Counted from the stretch's first letter, positions 36,415 through 45,791 are shown. The stretch is DNA of 64,000 nucleotides from Gemmatimonadota bacterium (GCA_016712265.1 JADJRJ010000031.1:868001-932000), one strand, 5' to 3'. Program-made: numbers and translations. The notes: generated by a model from the sequence alone, not told the origin.

Positions 36415-38340
36415 GTGCCCGACCCCCTGATTCCGGCGTCCGACTCCGACTTGCGGGCGCATGTTGAGCGCGTGCTGCAGGAGGGGTACGAGGTCGACCG
36501 GGAGATCGGTCGCGGCGGCATGGGGATTGTCTACCTCGCCCGGGACCGTCGGCTCAAGCGCGCGGTGGCCATCAAGCTGCTCCCGCCCGAGCTGGCGTTC
36601 CGAGGAGAGATTCGGACCCGGTTCTTGAGAGAGGCGGAGACCGCTGCCCAGCTCGGCCACCCCAACATTGTTCCGATCTTCTCCGTCGACGAGCGCGAAG
36701 GGCTGGTCTTCTTTGTCATGGCGTTTGTCGACGGCGAGAACCTCGCCGTTCGGCTCCATCGCGAGGGGGCGATGCGCGAGGAGGAGGTGCGGAAGATCCT
36801 CGTGGACACGGCGCGGGCCCTCGCCTACGCGCACGAACGCGGGGTCGTCCACCGGGACATCAAGCCGGACAACATCCTGATTGATCGCGACGGCCGGGTG
36901 ATGGTCACGGACTTCGGGATCGCGCGCGCGATCACGGAAGGCGCCGATGCCCGCTTGACCGCGACGGGGACGGCGATCGGGACGCCGGCGTACATGTCGC
37001 CGGAGCAGTCGATGGGAGAGCGCGAGGTCGATGGGCGGAGCGACCTGTATTCGTTAGGCATTGTCGGCTACCAGATGTTGACGGGCGACCTCCCGTTCAA
37101 CGCCTCCAGCACGCCCGCCCTCCTCGTCAAGCACCTCTCCGAGGCCCCACCGCCGATCACGGATCGCTGTCCCAGCCTGTCGCCGGACCTGGCGAGCGCG
37201 ATCATGATCATGCTCGAGAAGGATCCCGCCGATCGCTTCGCGAGTGCGACGGCGTTGGCCAACGCCCTCGAAAGCCGCAATGTGCCGCAGGCCAGGGCCC
37301 TGGCCCCGGCGGCACGGCCGGTGGCACCGCAGCCGCTCGCGGCGCCGGCGTCGGCGGACGTGGCCTCGCTGATCTCCGACGCCGAAGTGGCCAAGTGGCA
37401 CGACGGACGCGTCGTCCAGTTCCGCAAGTCCGCAGGGCCGTGGGCGTTCTTCGGTGTGGCCGCGATCATCCTCAACATCTTCGGCATCGTCGACTTTGTC
37501 GGAGTCTGGGGACTGTGGACCATCTTCATCGCCTGGAAGTACGCCAAACTCTGGACCGACGGCTTCGATTGGCGCCACGTCCTGAAGGAACCCCACGATC
37601 GAATGTTCTTCGACGTGGTCGCGGAATGGGCGGACTCGGTGCGCGCGCTCTGGGATCCCCGGAAGCGCCACGACGTCCGGGAGCGGGACCGGCTGCGCCG
37701 CGAGCGGGATGGTGCCCTCCTCGGCGGGGCCATGTCGCGCCCACTCATTGCACGTTCCGGCGGAGCCGCGGCGCCGGTTTCCGCGTTTGGCACGCATGCG
37801 GCCCTCGTGCAGGAATCGCTGCGCAACCGCGAGGACATCGTCCGGCTGATGCAAACCCTCACAAAACGGGAACAGCAGCAGCTCAAGGACGTCCCCTCGA
37901 GCGCGGCGGCCCTGTACAGCAAGGTGGAAGCCCTCGCGATCAGCCTCGCCGATCTCGAGCGCCACCAACCGGACGCCCCGCGAGCGGAGGTCGATGCCGA
38001 GATCGCCCGCCTCGAGGCCGAAGCCAACCCGCTCGATGTCGCGGCCAGTGAGGATCGGGTGCGGCGCCTCGCCATGCTCAAGCGGCAACGGCGCGCGTGG
38101 GCCGACGTCGGGTCGCGGGCCACGACGCTCCGCGAAAAGCTCGAAAGCTGTGCGATCGCCCTGCAGAACATGCGGCTCGACATCATCCGGCTCAAGGCGG
38201 GGTCGCAGACCTTCGACCACATCACCAGCGTGGCCGAGCAGGCCGCCGTCCTGGCGCGAGAGGTCGACACCGCCATGTACGTCAAGGACGAAATGGCGAA
38301 ACTGGACGGACGCCGGGCCGGTAGGGCCAGACGCCCGTAG
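36415..38340 (+). CDS. Ser/Thr kinase with two-helix membrane segment and coiled-coil tail
   Basis: A Hanks-type kinase of about 641 residues. Kinase domain: DREIGRGGMGIVYLARDRRL, VAIKLLPPE, VVHRDIKPDNIL, DFGIARAI and GTPAYMSPEQS. A hydrophobic pair follows near residues 340-385 (AFFGVAAIILNIFGIVDFV, then VWGLWTIFIAWKYA), like the 2TM unit fused to other bacterial kinases. The last ~200 residues are a long coiled coil. The start is uncertain: GTG 36415 keeps a short leader before the kinase, as in its paralogue, and TACACT near 36367 could be its -10, but no ribosome site is visible. Tandem with a paralogue 35 bases downstream. One CGTTAGGC motif encodes Leu-Gly. Confidence 0.87.
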   Translation: MPDPLIPASDSDLRAHVERVLQEGYEVDREIGRGGMGIVYLARDRRLKRAVAIKLLPPELAFRGEIRTRFLREAETAAQLGHPNIVPIFSVDEREGLVFFVMAFVDGENLAVRLHREGAMREEEVRKILVDTARALAYAHERGVVHRDIKPDNILIDRDGRVMVTDFGIARAITEGADARLTATGTAIGTPAYMSPEQSMGEREVDGRSDLYSLGIVGYQMLTGDLPFNASSTPALLVKHLSEAPPPITDRCPSLSPDLASAIMIMLEKDPADRFASATALANALESRNVPQARALAPAARPVAPQPLAAPASADVASLISDAEVAKWHDGRVVQFRKSAGPWAFFGVAAIILNIFGIVDFVGVWGLWTIFIAWKYAKLWTDGFDWRHVLKEPHDRMFFDVVAEWADSVRALWDPRKRHDVRERDRLRRERDGALLGGAMSRPLIARSGGAAAPVSAFGTHAALVQESLRNREDIVRLMQTLTKREQQQLKDVPSSAAALYSKVEALAISLADLERHQPDAPRAEVDAEIARLEAEANPLDVAASEDRVRRLAMLKRQRRAWADVGSRATTLREKLESCAIALQNMRLDIIRLKAGSQTFDHITSVAEQAAVLAREVDTAMYVKDEMAKLDGRRAGRARRP

Positions 38341-38374
38341 TCGCTGCGGCGCCGGCCCCTTCCTCGTTCCCCTC

Positions 38375-40333
38375 ATGTCCGACGTCCTCCGCGAACGCGT
38401 CACTGCCGCCCTGAGCGACGCCTACGACGTCGGTCGCGAGGTGGGGCGCGGGGGCATGGGCGTCGTGTATCGCGCCACGGATCGCAAGCTGCGCCGCGAG
38501 GTCGCCATCAAGGTCCTCCCGCCAGAACTCGCATACCGGGAAGACGTGAAGCAGCGCTTCCTCCGTGAAGCCCAGACCGCGGCGCAGCTCAGCCATGCCA
38601 ACATCGTCCCGATCTACGCCGTCGAGGAACGCGATGGCCTGGTCTGCTTTGTGATGGCCCTGGTGGATGGCGAGAGCCTCGCGAGTCGCATTGCGCGCGA
38701 ACGCCACCTCAGCCCGGAGTTCACGGCCGACACCCTCCGCGCGGTCGCGGATGCCCTCGGTTACGCGCACGGCCGCGGGATTGTGCACCGGGACATTAAG
38801 CCAGACAATATCCTGCTCGACCGCCACTCGGGTCGGCCTATGGTCACCGACTTCGGGATCGCTCGCGCGGCCGAGGGCGACGCCAGATTGACCGTCACCG
38901 GCATTGCCGTGGGTACGCCTGCCTACATGTCACCCGAGCAAGCCATGGGTGAGAAGGAGATCGACGGGCGATCCGACCTGTATTCGCTCGCGGTGGTTGG
39001 GTACCACATGTTGTGCGGCGAGCTGCCGTTCCACGCGTCCAACACCCCGGCCATGCTGATGAAGCACATCAGTGAGACGCCGCGGCCGATTCGCGCGCAG
39101 CGCCCTGACGCCCCCGCCTGGCTGACCGGCATCCTCGAATGCGCGATGGCCAAGAAGCCGGCGGATCGTTTCGCCAGCGCCCACGCGTTTCGCGACGCCC
39201 TCGTGCGGCGCGAAGGGCCGGCACCCGCGGACGCTCCCGAAGCTCCCGCCCCCCCCCCGGCGCCATGGAAACACGCGGTGCCGCGTGATGCGGTCGAGGT
39301 GGCACGCGTCCGCCTGCCACGCGTCTCGCGACAGGCCACCGAGCAACCGCCGGCGCGCAGTGCGATCGAAGCGGCGAATCCCGGATGGAGCACGAGGGAC
39401 GGTGGCCCCGCGCGCCCGCCGGTGCCTGCCTGGATGCCCGCCTCGTGGCGCGATGCGCGGCAAGGGTGGCAGGGGCCGGCCGCCAAGGGGCGGCAGGGCA
39501 GGGGCGAGGCGCTCGACCAGCTCCCGGTGATCGAGAAGATCCGTCGCTTTCGTCGGCGGGCGACAAGCACCGTGACCACGCTCGCCTTCCTCACGGTCAT
39601 CAACCTGGTGTTCTCTCCGGGGTTCTTCTGGGTAATGTTCCCGGCATTCGGCATGTTGATGGGGCTACTCCGCCATTGGGGTTCGCTTCGCGATGATGGG
39701 GTCCAGTGGGCTGACGTCTATGGGCCGAAGGCGCGGGAGGCCCTGGCGCGGAATGCCGAACAGCGGGGGCGACTCCGGGCGGGGGTGCCGGCGGACGGCG
39801 CGTCATCACTGGCACCGCCCGACGTGTTGGCCGGGCCGCACGGTACGGCCATTCGGCGCGCGGCCGACGACCGCGAGACCCTGCGCGACGCCGTGGCGCG
39901 GCTCGGAAAGGCCGATCGGGAGCTGATCCCCGACGTGTTGCCGACGGTCGACGCGCTGGTCGAGCGGATTGCTTCCCTCGCCGGTGCGCTGCATCGCATT
40001 GATGCTGACACACAGCCCCATGCGATGGCCGAGGCGGCGGCGCGCATAGAGGCTGCACGCGCGCTACCGGAAGGACGAGACCGGGACCAGAGGGTGCAGC
40101 TGCTGGAACGACAGCTCGTCACCATGAAGGACCTCGCCTCGCGTCGCGAGACGCTGGCATCTCAACTTGAGAGCGCCTCCCTCATGCTGCAAGGCATGCG
40201 GCTCGACCTGGTCGCCCTGCGCTCGGCCGGCGTCCAGTCGGCCATGAATGATGTGAGCTCCGCGACCCAGGAAGCCCGGGCCCTCAGTCGGGAGATCGCC
40301 AACGTCCTCGACGCCGCCAAGGAAGTCCGTTAG
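38375..40333 (+). CDS. Ser/Thr kinase with two-helix membrane segment and coiled-coil tail, tandem paralogue
   Basis: A 652-residue paralogue of the preceding kinase. Kinase domain: GREVGRGGMGVVYRATDRKL, VAIKVLPPE, IVHRDIKPDNILL and DFGIARAA. It differs by a Pro/Ala/Arg-rich linker of about 110 residues before the hydrophobic pair (TTLAFLTVINLVFSPGFFWV). The C-terminal coiled coil matches its neighbour (LVTMKDLASRRETLASQLE, SASLMLQGMRLDLVALRSAG). Both tails end with a similar helix before the C-terminus, suggesting a shared partner or heterodimer. It likely arose by tandem duplication. ATG 38375 has a weak ribosome site. Confidence 0.9.
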   Translation: MSDVLRERVTAALSDAYDVGREVGRGGMGVVYRATDRKLRREVAIKVLPPELAYREDVKQRFLREAQTAAQLSHANIVPIYAVEERDGLVCFVMALVDGESLASRIARERHLSPEFTADTLRAVADALGYAHGRGIVHRDIKPDNILLDRHSGRPMVTDFGIARAAEGDARLTVTGIAVGTPAYMSPEQAMGEKEIDGRSDLYSLAVVGYHMLCGELPFHASNTPAMLMKHISETPRPIRAQRPDAPAWLTGILECAMAKKPADRFASAHAFRDALVRREGPAPADAPEAPAPPPAPWKHAVPRDAVEVARVRLPRVSRQATEQPPARSAIEAANPGWSTRDGGPARPPVPAWMPASWRDARQGWQGPAAKGRQGRGEALDQLPVIEKIRRFRRRATSTVTTLAFLTVINLVFSPGFFWVMFPAFGMLMGLLRHWGSLRDDGVQWADVYGPKAREALARNAEQRGRLRAGVPADGASSLAPPDVLAGPHGTAIRRAADDRETLRDAVARLGKADRELIPDVLPTVDALVERIASLAGALHRIDADTQPHAMAEAAARIEAARALPEGRDRDQRVQLLERQLVTMKDLASRRETLASQLESASLMLQGMRLDLVALRSAGVQSAMNDVSSATQEARALSREIANVLDAAKEVR

Positions 40334-40382
40334 CGGGCGGGTCCACCGCCGCGCGTGCGCGCCGCGACGGCCGCCTGAATCG

Positions 40383-40901
40383 CTACCGCGGAACCTCTGC
40401 CGGCAGCCACCGCTCGCCGCCTAACGCGTACCCAACACCGGCACCCACCACGAGGCCCGCCGCCAGGCCCTTGGGGGCGCCATTCAGGAAGTCCTGGAAC
40501 GAGGGATTCACTTCGGGGGCCTGGCCAAAGCCGATCAACGCCGCGCCGAGCAGTCCGCCGATGATGGCGCCCTTGATCGTCGCCGAGCGGGTCGTACGCC
40601 CCCCGCTGACCTCGATCCGCTCAATGGCGCCCGTGCGGATGCGTACCCGCCGGTATTGCTCGACCAGGACGGGTCCCATCTCGAAGCCCAGCCGACGTCG
40701 CACGCCGGCGGTATCCAGCACCATCTCACCCGCTTCGAGCGAGTCCACACGGCCCACAAAGCGGTCGCGGCGAATCGTCGTGGCGACGACCCGTACCCGT
40801 GTGCCGACCGAAATCGAGGCGACGGGCGCAGCTTGTTGCGCACCGGCGTCGACGGCCACGAGCGCGGCGATGAGGCAAGCACTCCGACGGAACAGCTTCA
40901 T
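40383..40901 (-). CDS. Secreted protein with glycine-rich transmembrane-like C-terminus, unknown
   Basis: A 172-residue protein I cannot assign. A signal peptide ends near DAGAQQ. Residues ~30-105 are a small beta-rich domain (GTRVRVVATTIRRDRFVGRV, then VDSLEAGEMVLDTAG). The C-terminal part has Gly-zipper-like segments (GAIIGGLLGAALIGFG and GLAAGLVVGAGVGYALGG). Such proteins often sit in the periplasm or outer membrane. It is the last gene of a three-gene operon, overlapping the TPR gene by 4 bp. One CGTTAGGC motif encodes Leu-Gly in YALGGE. Confidence 0.7.
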   Translation of the reverse strand: MKLFRRSACLIAALVAVDAGAQQAAPVASISVGTRVRVVATTIRRDRFVGRVDSLEAGEMVLDTAGVRRRLGFEMGPVLVEQYRRVRIRTGAIERIEVSGGRTTRSATIKGAIIGGLLGAALIGFGQAPEVNPSFQDFLNGAPKGLAAGLVVGAGVGYALGGERWLPAEVPR

Positions 40902-41221
40902 GCGCGGCCCTCCAGGGCGTCAAGTCGATCGGTGAGTTCAGTCGCCATCCCCGGATGCCCGAAGCGGTGCGCGGCATCGATCCCCAGGCGTAACGCGGTC
41001 TTGGCCTCCTCGAACCGCTCAAGGGCCTCGAGCACCTCGGCATGGCGGCCAAAGCCGTTGCCTTCGTCGTCATACGAGCCGAGGTAGGCGCGCAGGTGTT
41101 CTTCGGCCTCTGCGTGTAACCCCGCTTTCATGGCCTCGTTCGCCAGCCCAAACCGCGCCAACGGGTTGGATGGATTGCGGGCGACCATCGAACGAAAGGT
41201 GTCGAGCCGGGAGACCGTCAT
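40898..41221 (-). CDS. Small TPR protein
   Basis: A 107-residue helical protein with about two to three TPR-like units (NPLARFGLANEAMKAGLHAE, AEEHLRAYLG, and LEALERFEEAKTALRLGID). It has no signal peptide or membrane segment. It probably mediates protein contacts. It sits between an alpha/beta hydrolase-fold gene and the Gly-zipper protein, with ATGA overlaps on both sides, so the three are co-expressed. Relatives in this phylum are annotated only as tetratricopeptide proteins. Confidence 0.8.
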   Translation of the reverse strand: MTVSRLDTFRSMVARNPSNPLARFGLANEAMKAGLHAEAEEHLRAYLGSYDDEGNGFGRHAEVLEALERFEEAKTALRLGIDAAHRFGHPGMATELTDRLDALEGRA

Positions 41222-42024
41222 GGCGCCAGGTGTGATGCGAGGATCTTGGCGAGTTGTTCTGGCGCTTCTTCCGGCAGGAAGTGTCCCGCGGCAGGCACCT
41301 CGTGCAATGTTGCCCCGGGAATGGCTGCCGCGAAAGCCGCGGCCACGCGGCGGTCATGGCGACACTCACGGCCGCACACAATAGACGCGCGTGCCGGCGA
41401 TTCCCCCATGTCGGGCTCGGCACACGGCCGGGCGAGCGCGCGCAGGTGACCGGTCAGGACCGCCGGCCCGCTCGGCCCGGCAAATGGCCGCGCATACAGG
41501 TCGGCGCTGTGGACCGCGCGTGACTTGTCAAAGAAACGCTTCACCATCGCACCGTGGAGCAAGCTCGCGCCCACGGTAGGCGCGGCCCATCGCACGACGC
41601 CGGTCAGCCACCGCAGGGTTCCCCAGCCATGCAGCGGAGCACTCGCTCGTGCCGGGTTCACCAGGAGGAGGTCCGAGACGCGACCGCGCGCTTGACGAGC
41701 CAGCTCCGTCGCGATCAGCGCGCCAATGCCGTGCGTCACCAGGCTGGCGCACTCGATCCGCAGGGCATCCAGGAGCCGCAGCGTGCGACGAGCCTGGGAT
41801 GCAATCCCGAGATCCGCACCGGGTGCAGCCACGCTTCGCCCACACCCGAGCTGGTCCATGACGACCACCCTGCGCCCGGGCGGCACCAGGGGAACGACCT
41901 CCTGCCACAGGTGGGACGTCGTGGGAAATCCGTGAATGAAGACCACCGGACACCCCTGGCCTCGGGTACCCGCCGCGAAGTAGTAGAGGCGGTCCCCATC
42001 GAGTTCCACAAACTCCCCTCGCAT
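41218..42024 (-). CDS. Alpha/beta hydrolase-fold protein lacking the usual nucleophile
   Basis: A 268-residue protein of the haloalkane-dehalogenase/epoxide-hydrolase branch: oxyanion motif VVFIHGFPTTSHLWQEV, RVVVMDQLGCGRS, and a C-terminal histidine in PAAGHFLPEEAPEQ. At the nucleophile elbow, where relatives have GHDIG or GHSMG, this protein reads THGIG (residues 97-101), with Gly99 in place of the Asp or Ser. It is therefore probably not a conventional hydrolase, unless another residue substitutes. ATG 42024 follows GAGGTG; an alternative TTG lies eight codons upstream. First gene of a three-gene operon. Confidence 0.82.
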   Translation of the reverse strand: MRGEFVELDGDRLYYFAAGTRGQGCPVVFIHGFPTTSHLWQEVVPLVPPGRRVVVMDQLGCGRSVAAPGADLGIASQARRTLRLLDALRIECASLVTHGIGALIATELARQARGRVSDLLLVNPARASAPLHGWGTLRWLTGVVRWAAPTVGASLLHGAMVKRFFDKSRAVHSADLYARPFAGPSGPAVLTGHLRALARPCAEPDMGESPARASIVCGRECRHDRRVAAAFAAAIPGATLHEVPAAGHFLPEEAPEQLAKILASHLAP

Positions 42025-42146
42025 GTCACCTCGCGCCTGGTCTGGCAAGAAATTACTACCGCAGGGAGGGCTAGCGCCGGGCGGTCAAAATGCTATCGTT
42101 ACGGCCGTTTGGGGGATGACGGGCACTGTTGGCTGTTTAACTCCAT

Positions 42147-43334
42147 ATGGCACAAGAACTTAACCAACAAACAGCGGGCAAGATCCTCTCGTTCGACGAG
42201 GACGGGGAGTTCACGTCGGCCCCACCATCGCCCCCACCCCCACCCCCGCCACCTCCTCCGCCGCCGCCGGTGGAGTTTTCGGGGGTGCCACTGCTCGACG
42301 CTGCCGGTCGAGTGCTGCGCTATCGCGCCCTCCGGGAGCTGCTGCCGGCGGACGTCGGTTCGGCTCTCACTGATGCCGTGTGGCTCACGCAACGAGAGGG
42401 GATCCGCCTGGCGGTGGCCCAGCGTGTCGATGGGATCTGGAACAACCTGATGTTGGGTGTTCCCAAGGTCGGAGCACGTGACGCCGCCTCACAGGTCGGG
42501 ACGGTGATGGCCGTACACCGACTGCTGGAGCTTGGCTGGGACCCGGGGGCGCCGCCCTTCCTCGCCGCCCGCCGTCCCTTGTTTCGCCTGCTCGCCGAGG
42601 ATGCGGACCACGCCTTCACGTACGAATTCGCCGGCATGGGCAGGGACACCGAAACCGTGCAGTTTGCCCGCAGCATTCTCCGCGCGGCGGCCGCCAGCGC
42701 GCTCGCCCATGCGGGGTACGAAATGGATCCGCGCCTGCGTGGCGCGGCCATGCGCCTGCTTGAGCGCGTGGATGAGTTCCTCGCTTCCGAACTCGCGGAT
42801 GATCCCTGGGTCAAGCAAGGAGGCGAGGTCGCACTGCATCCCGACGCATTTCCGCCGTCGTTTCATTTCCTCCTCATGCTGTCGTTCATGCCGACGTTCC
42901 TGAACGAACATGACGATTTTCTGGATCGACTCGCGACCTGGCTTCAACGCCCAATCCCGAAACATCCGGCTCGGCAGTGGGTCGGGGCTCGGCCCTTGGA
43001 GCATCCGGCGCTTCTGCTGGGCGATCCACTTGGGGCGCGTGGCGCGGTGGATGCCGATGTGCCTTTTGCGGCCTTCTGGCTCGAGCTCGCGGCGCGCTGC
43101 CGTTTGTTGGGGAGGCATCCCGGATGGATGCAGGCCTGGGAGCGGCTGCTCAACGCGAGGGATCGGGAATTGATCTGGCGTCCGTCGCGAGGGCAGGGAC
43201 TGGTCAGCCAGATGCCCATGGCATGGCCGTTCGTCGACCTGGCTGGCGACGGGGAAGCGGGTGTACCGGGGGAAGTCACCTTCCGACTCGCCCTCATCGC
43301 CAGGCACCTCGAGCGCGGTCCGGAGTTCACCTAA
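42147..43334 (+). CDS. Uncharacterised helical protein with an N-terminal polyproline run
   Basis: A 395-residue protein that I do not recognise. After 24 acidic/polar residues there is a run of 13 prolines (after SAPPS), then a helical domain rich in Leu, Ala and Arg (LLELGWDPGAPPFLAARRPL, ASALAHAGYEMDPRLRGAAM, MQAWERLLNARDRELIWR). No signal peptide or enzyme motif is evident. The helix pattern might resemble a toroid, but that is a guess. ATG 42147 is chosen by frame; the upstream patch is A+T-richer, with no clear ribosome site. The polyproline would require EF-P for translation. Confidence 0.72.
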   Translation: MAQELNQQTAGKILSFDEDGEFTSAPPSPPPPPPPPPPPPPVEFSGVPLLDAAGRVLRYRALRELLPADVGSALTDAVWLTQREGIRLAVAQRVDGIWNNLMLGVPKVGARDAASQVGTVMAVHRLLELGWDPGAPPFLAARRPLFRLLAEDADHAFTYEFAGMGRDTETVQFARSILRAAAASALAHAGYEMDPRLRGAAMRLLERVDEFLASELADDPWVKQGGEVALHPDAFPPSFHFLLMLSFMPTFLNEHDDFLDRLATWLQRPIPKHPARQWVGARPLEHPALLLGDPLGARGAVDADVPFAAFWLELAARCRLLGRHPGWMQAWERLLNARDRELIWRPSRGQGLVSQMPMAWPFVDLAGDGEAGVPGEVTFRLALIARHLERGPEFT

Positions 43335-43511
43335 GGAGACGTGTTCCGCGGCCGGTCCGGCGCCAGGGTTCCGGTCGGGACCCGGCACCCCCGGAGCCGG
43401 CCGCACGGCGATGTGCTCCCGGCCGTTTCCCGGCGCCCCACGAGGAAGCTACGTTCGGTGTGGAGCCAGGCACGGTGTGTGGCTCCACCCCGCCCTTGCT
43501 GATCCGACCGC

Positions 43512-44429
43512 ATGCTGGAGACGTTTCGCGGGCACCTGCCCGAGTCCGATTGGTACCCGGCGCACACGCCGGATGTCAGCGCGCATTTGCTGGAATTGCC
43601 TGATGGCGAACGTGCCCGCGTGGTTGAGGCGGGCCCGACCGACGGGGCGCCGGTGGTCCTGGTGCACGGCTGGGCGTGTTCCGCGTACTTCTTCCGCCGT
43701 TTGATGGCTCCCCTGGCTGCCGCGGGGTACCGCGCGGTCGCCCTCGACCTTCGTGGACACGGGGGGTCGTCGCGCCCAACAGCCATCGAACCTTACACCG
43801 CGCCGGCGATGCGTGCCTTCGTCGTCGCCGCGCTGGATGCCGTGGGGATTCCGCGTGCGCACGTCGTGGCACATTCGTTAGGCGGCGGCGTCTCTCTGGA
43901 TCTGGCGGCGTTTGCCCCGGCCCGGGTGCGGTCGCTCACCTTGCTGGCCCCGGTTGGCCTCGCCCCCGTGCGATTCGTGACGTGGGCGCGCCTGTTCACC
44001 CCGGTGGTGGTCGCGCCGCTGGTCCCGTATGCCGTCCCCCGCTGGAGCATGCCGCTCCTGCTACGGGCCGTGTATGGACGGGAGGGACGATGGGCCTCGC
44101 GAGACGTCGACGAGTACTGGGCCCCGACGGCCGACCCGGCGTTTGCGCGCGCCCTTCATGCGTTGCTGCATCACTATCGCTTCGCCCCGCGCGCGGACAG
44201 CGAACTCGCCGCTATCCAGGCCCCGACCCTGGTTTTGCTTGGAGACCGCGACCTCCTCGTGCGTTCACGCGCGAGCGCTCAGCGTGCTCAGGCCGTCGGC
44301 TGGCCCGCGGTGACCTTTCCCGGGGCAGGTCATGTGCTGGCGGAAGAGGTGCCTGACCAGGTGCTCGACCACCTGCTGCCGCATCTTGCGCGCTGCGGAG
44401 GCCCGGGGTCGGTACATTCCCCCGCATGA
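43512..44429 (+). CDS. Alpha/beta hydrolase
   Basis: A 305-residue hydrolase with a complete catalytic set: oxyanion VVLVHGWACSAYFF, LDLRGHGGSSRP, nucleophile Ser in VVAHSLGGGVSLDLA, Asp in LVLLGDRDLLVRSR and His in FPGAGHVLAEEVP. A cap-like helical insert lies at about residues 155-230. No signal peptide is present, so it acts in the cytosol. Substrate unknown: esters, lactones or epoxides are all possible. It is 17 bases ahead of the RhlE-like helicase on the same strand. One CGTTAGGC motif encodes Leu-Gly inside the nucleophile elbow. Confidence 0.9.
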   Translation: MLETFRGHLPESDWYPAHTPDVSAHLLELPDGERARVVEAGPTDGAPVVLVHGWACSAYFFRRLMAPLAAAGYRAVALDLRGHGGSSRPTAIEPYTAPAMRAFVVAALDAVGIPRAHVVAHSLGGGVSLDLAAFAPARVRSLTLLAPVGLAPVRFVTWARLFTPVVVAPLVPYAVPRWSMPLLLRAVYGREGRWASRDVDEYWAPTADPAFARALHALLHHYRFAPRADSELAAIQAPTLVLLGDRDLLVRSRASAQRAQAVGWPAVTFPGAGHVLAEEVPDQVLDHLLPHLARCGGPGSVHSPA

Positions 44430-44446
44430 GACGAGCTGAGTAGCAG

Positions 44447-45721
44447 ATGATCAAGCGCAGCACACCACGGGGACGGGGGCGGGCCCCGTCAAGGAAGAAT
44501 CCGGACGAAGCGGTGCCGCACGAGGAGACGGCCCTGCCCACCGCCGTTCCCGCCGAACCGGAAGCGGCTCCTACTCCAGCTGCCGACGCGTCAGCGTTTG
44601 CGGCACTGGGGCTCCTCCCGGAACTCGTCTCCGCCGTGGCTGCGGCCGGGTACGTGGCACCCACTCCCATCCAGACCGAGGCGATCCCGCTCTGCCTGCG
44701 CGGACGCGACGTGATGGGACTGGCTCAGACCGGCACCGGCAAGACGGCGGCCTTCACCCTGCCGATCATCCACCGCCTCCATGGGGGGCCACGGCGCACC
44801 CGCGCGCTGATCCTCACGCCCACCCGCGAACTCTGCCAGCAAGTCGAGGGGTCGTTCCGGAAGTACGGCCAGTTCTCCGGCCTGGACGTCATCCCGGTGT
44901 TTGGCGGCGTCTCGTATGAACCGCAGGAGCAGGCGCTGCGAAACGGCGTTGACGTGATCGTGGCCACTCCGGGGCGCCTTATCGACCACATGGAAAAGCG
45001 AAATGTGGCCCTGGATGAGCTCGAGATCCTGGTCCTCGATGAGGCAGACCGCATGTTGGACATGGGGTTCGCTCCGCAGATCAACCGGATCGTGAGCGGC
45101 ATCTCGCCCTATCGCCAAACGCTCCTGTTCAGCGCGACCATGCCCCCCGAAGTCGAGGCACTGGCGCGCAAGTACCTGCGACGTCCCCTCGTGGTTCAGG
45201 TGGGGCGGCGGTCGCAAGCCGCGCACACGGTCCGCCACGCGGTGTACCCGGTGCCGGGCACCCGCAAGACGGCCCTGCTCGTGTCGCTCTTGAGCAGCCA
45301 CGACATGGAATCGACCCTGGTCTTCACGCGAACCAAGCATGGAGCGGACCGGGTCGTGCGCGCCCTGCACGAAGCGGGGGTCGAGGCGACGGCCATGCAT
45401 GCCGACAAGACGCAGGCGCAACGCAATGCGGCCCTGGAGGCATTTCGCCGCGGCGACATCAAGGTGTTGGTGGCCACGGATATCGCCCAGCGTGGACTCG
45501 ATATCTCGGGGATCAGCCACGTCATCAACTACGACGTGCCGGGCCAGGCCGAGGACTACATCCACCGGATCGGGCGCACCGGGCGGGCCGCGCAATCCGG
45601 CGACGCCTTCACGTTCATGGCACCGGACGAAATTGCGATGGTCCGCACGATCGAGCGCGTCCTCGGACAACCCATCGAACGCATCTCGATTCCCGGGTTC
45701 GATTTCGGGACGTCGGGATAG
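44447..45721 (+). CDS. rhlE: DEAD-box RNA helicase, RhlE-like
   Basis: A 424-residue DEAD-box helicase. After a basic Pro/Ala-rich leader of ~48 residues come the Q-motif in GYVAPTPIQTEAI, motif I AQTGTGKTA, Ia PTRELCQQ, GG, motif II DEADRMLDMGF, motif III SAT, motif IV VFTRTKHGADRV, V ATDIAQRGLDISGISHVINY and VI HRIGRTGRA. It unwinds short RNA duplexes in ribosome assembly or RNA decay. The C-terminal tail is short, unlike CsdA or DbpA. It starts 17 bases after the hydrolase stop and is convergent with the pseudopilin gene. Confidence 0.94.
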   Translation: MIKRSTPRGRGRAPSRKNPDEAVPHEETALPTAVPAEPEAAPTPAADASAFAALGLLPELVSAVAAAGYVAPTPIQTEAIPLCLRGRDVMGLAQTGTGKTAAFTLPIIHRLHGGPRRTRALILTPTRELCQQVEGSFRKYGQFSGLDVIPVFGGVSYEPQEQALRNGVDVIVATPGRLIDHMEKRNVALDELEILVLDEADRMLDMGFAPQINRIVSGISPYRQTLLFSATMPPEVEALARKYLRRPLVVQVGRRSQAAHTVRHAVYPVPGTRKTALLVSLLSSHDMESTLVFTRTKHGADRVVRALHEAGVEATAMHADKTQAQRNAALEAFRRGDIKVLVATDIAQRGLDISGISHVINYDVPGQAEDYIHRIGRTGRAAQSGDAFTFMAPDEIAMVRTIERVLGQPIERISIPGFDFGTSG

Positions 45722-45791
45722 GCGCGGCGGAGCAGGGCCCACAGGCGCCTGAGGTCGCGCGCGCGTTCGTCGGGATCATCCGAGACGTCAC

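Noticed and set aside
37994..38374. Upstream extension of the second tandem kinase
   Set aside because: It overlaps the coiled coil of the first kinase in another frame. The true start at 38375 directly precedes the kinase domain.
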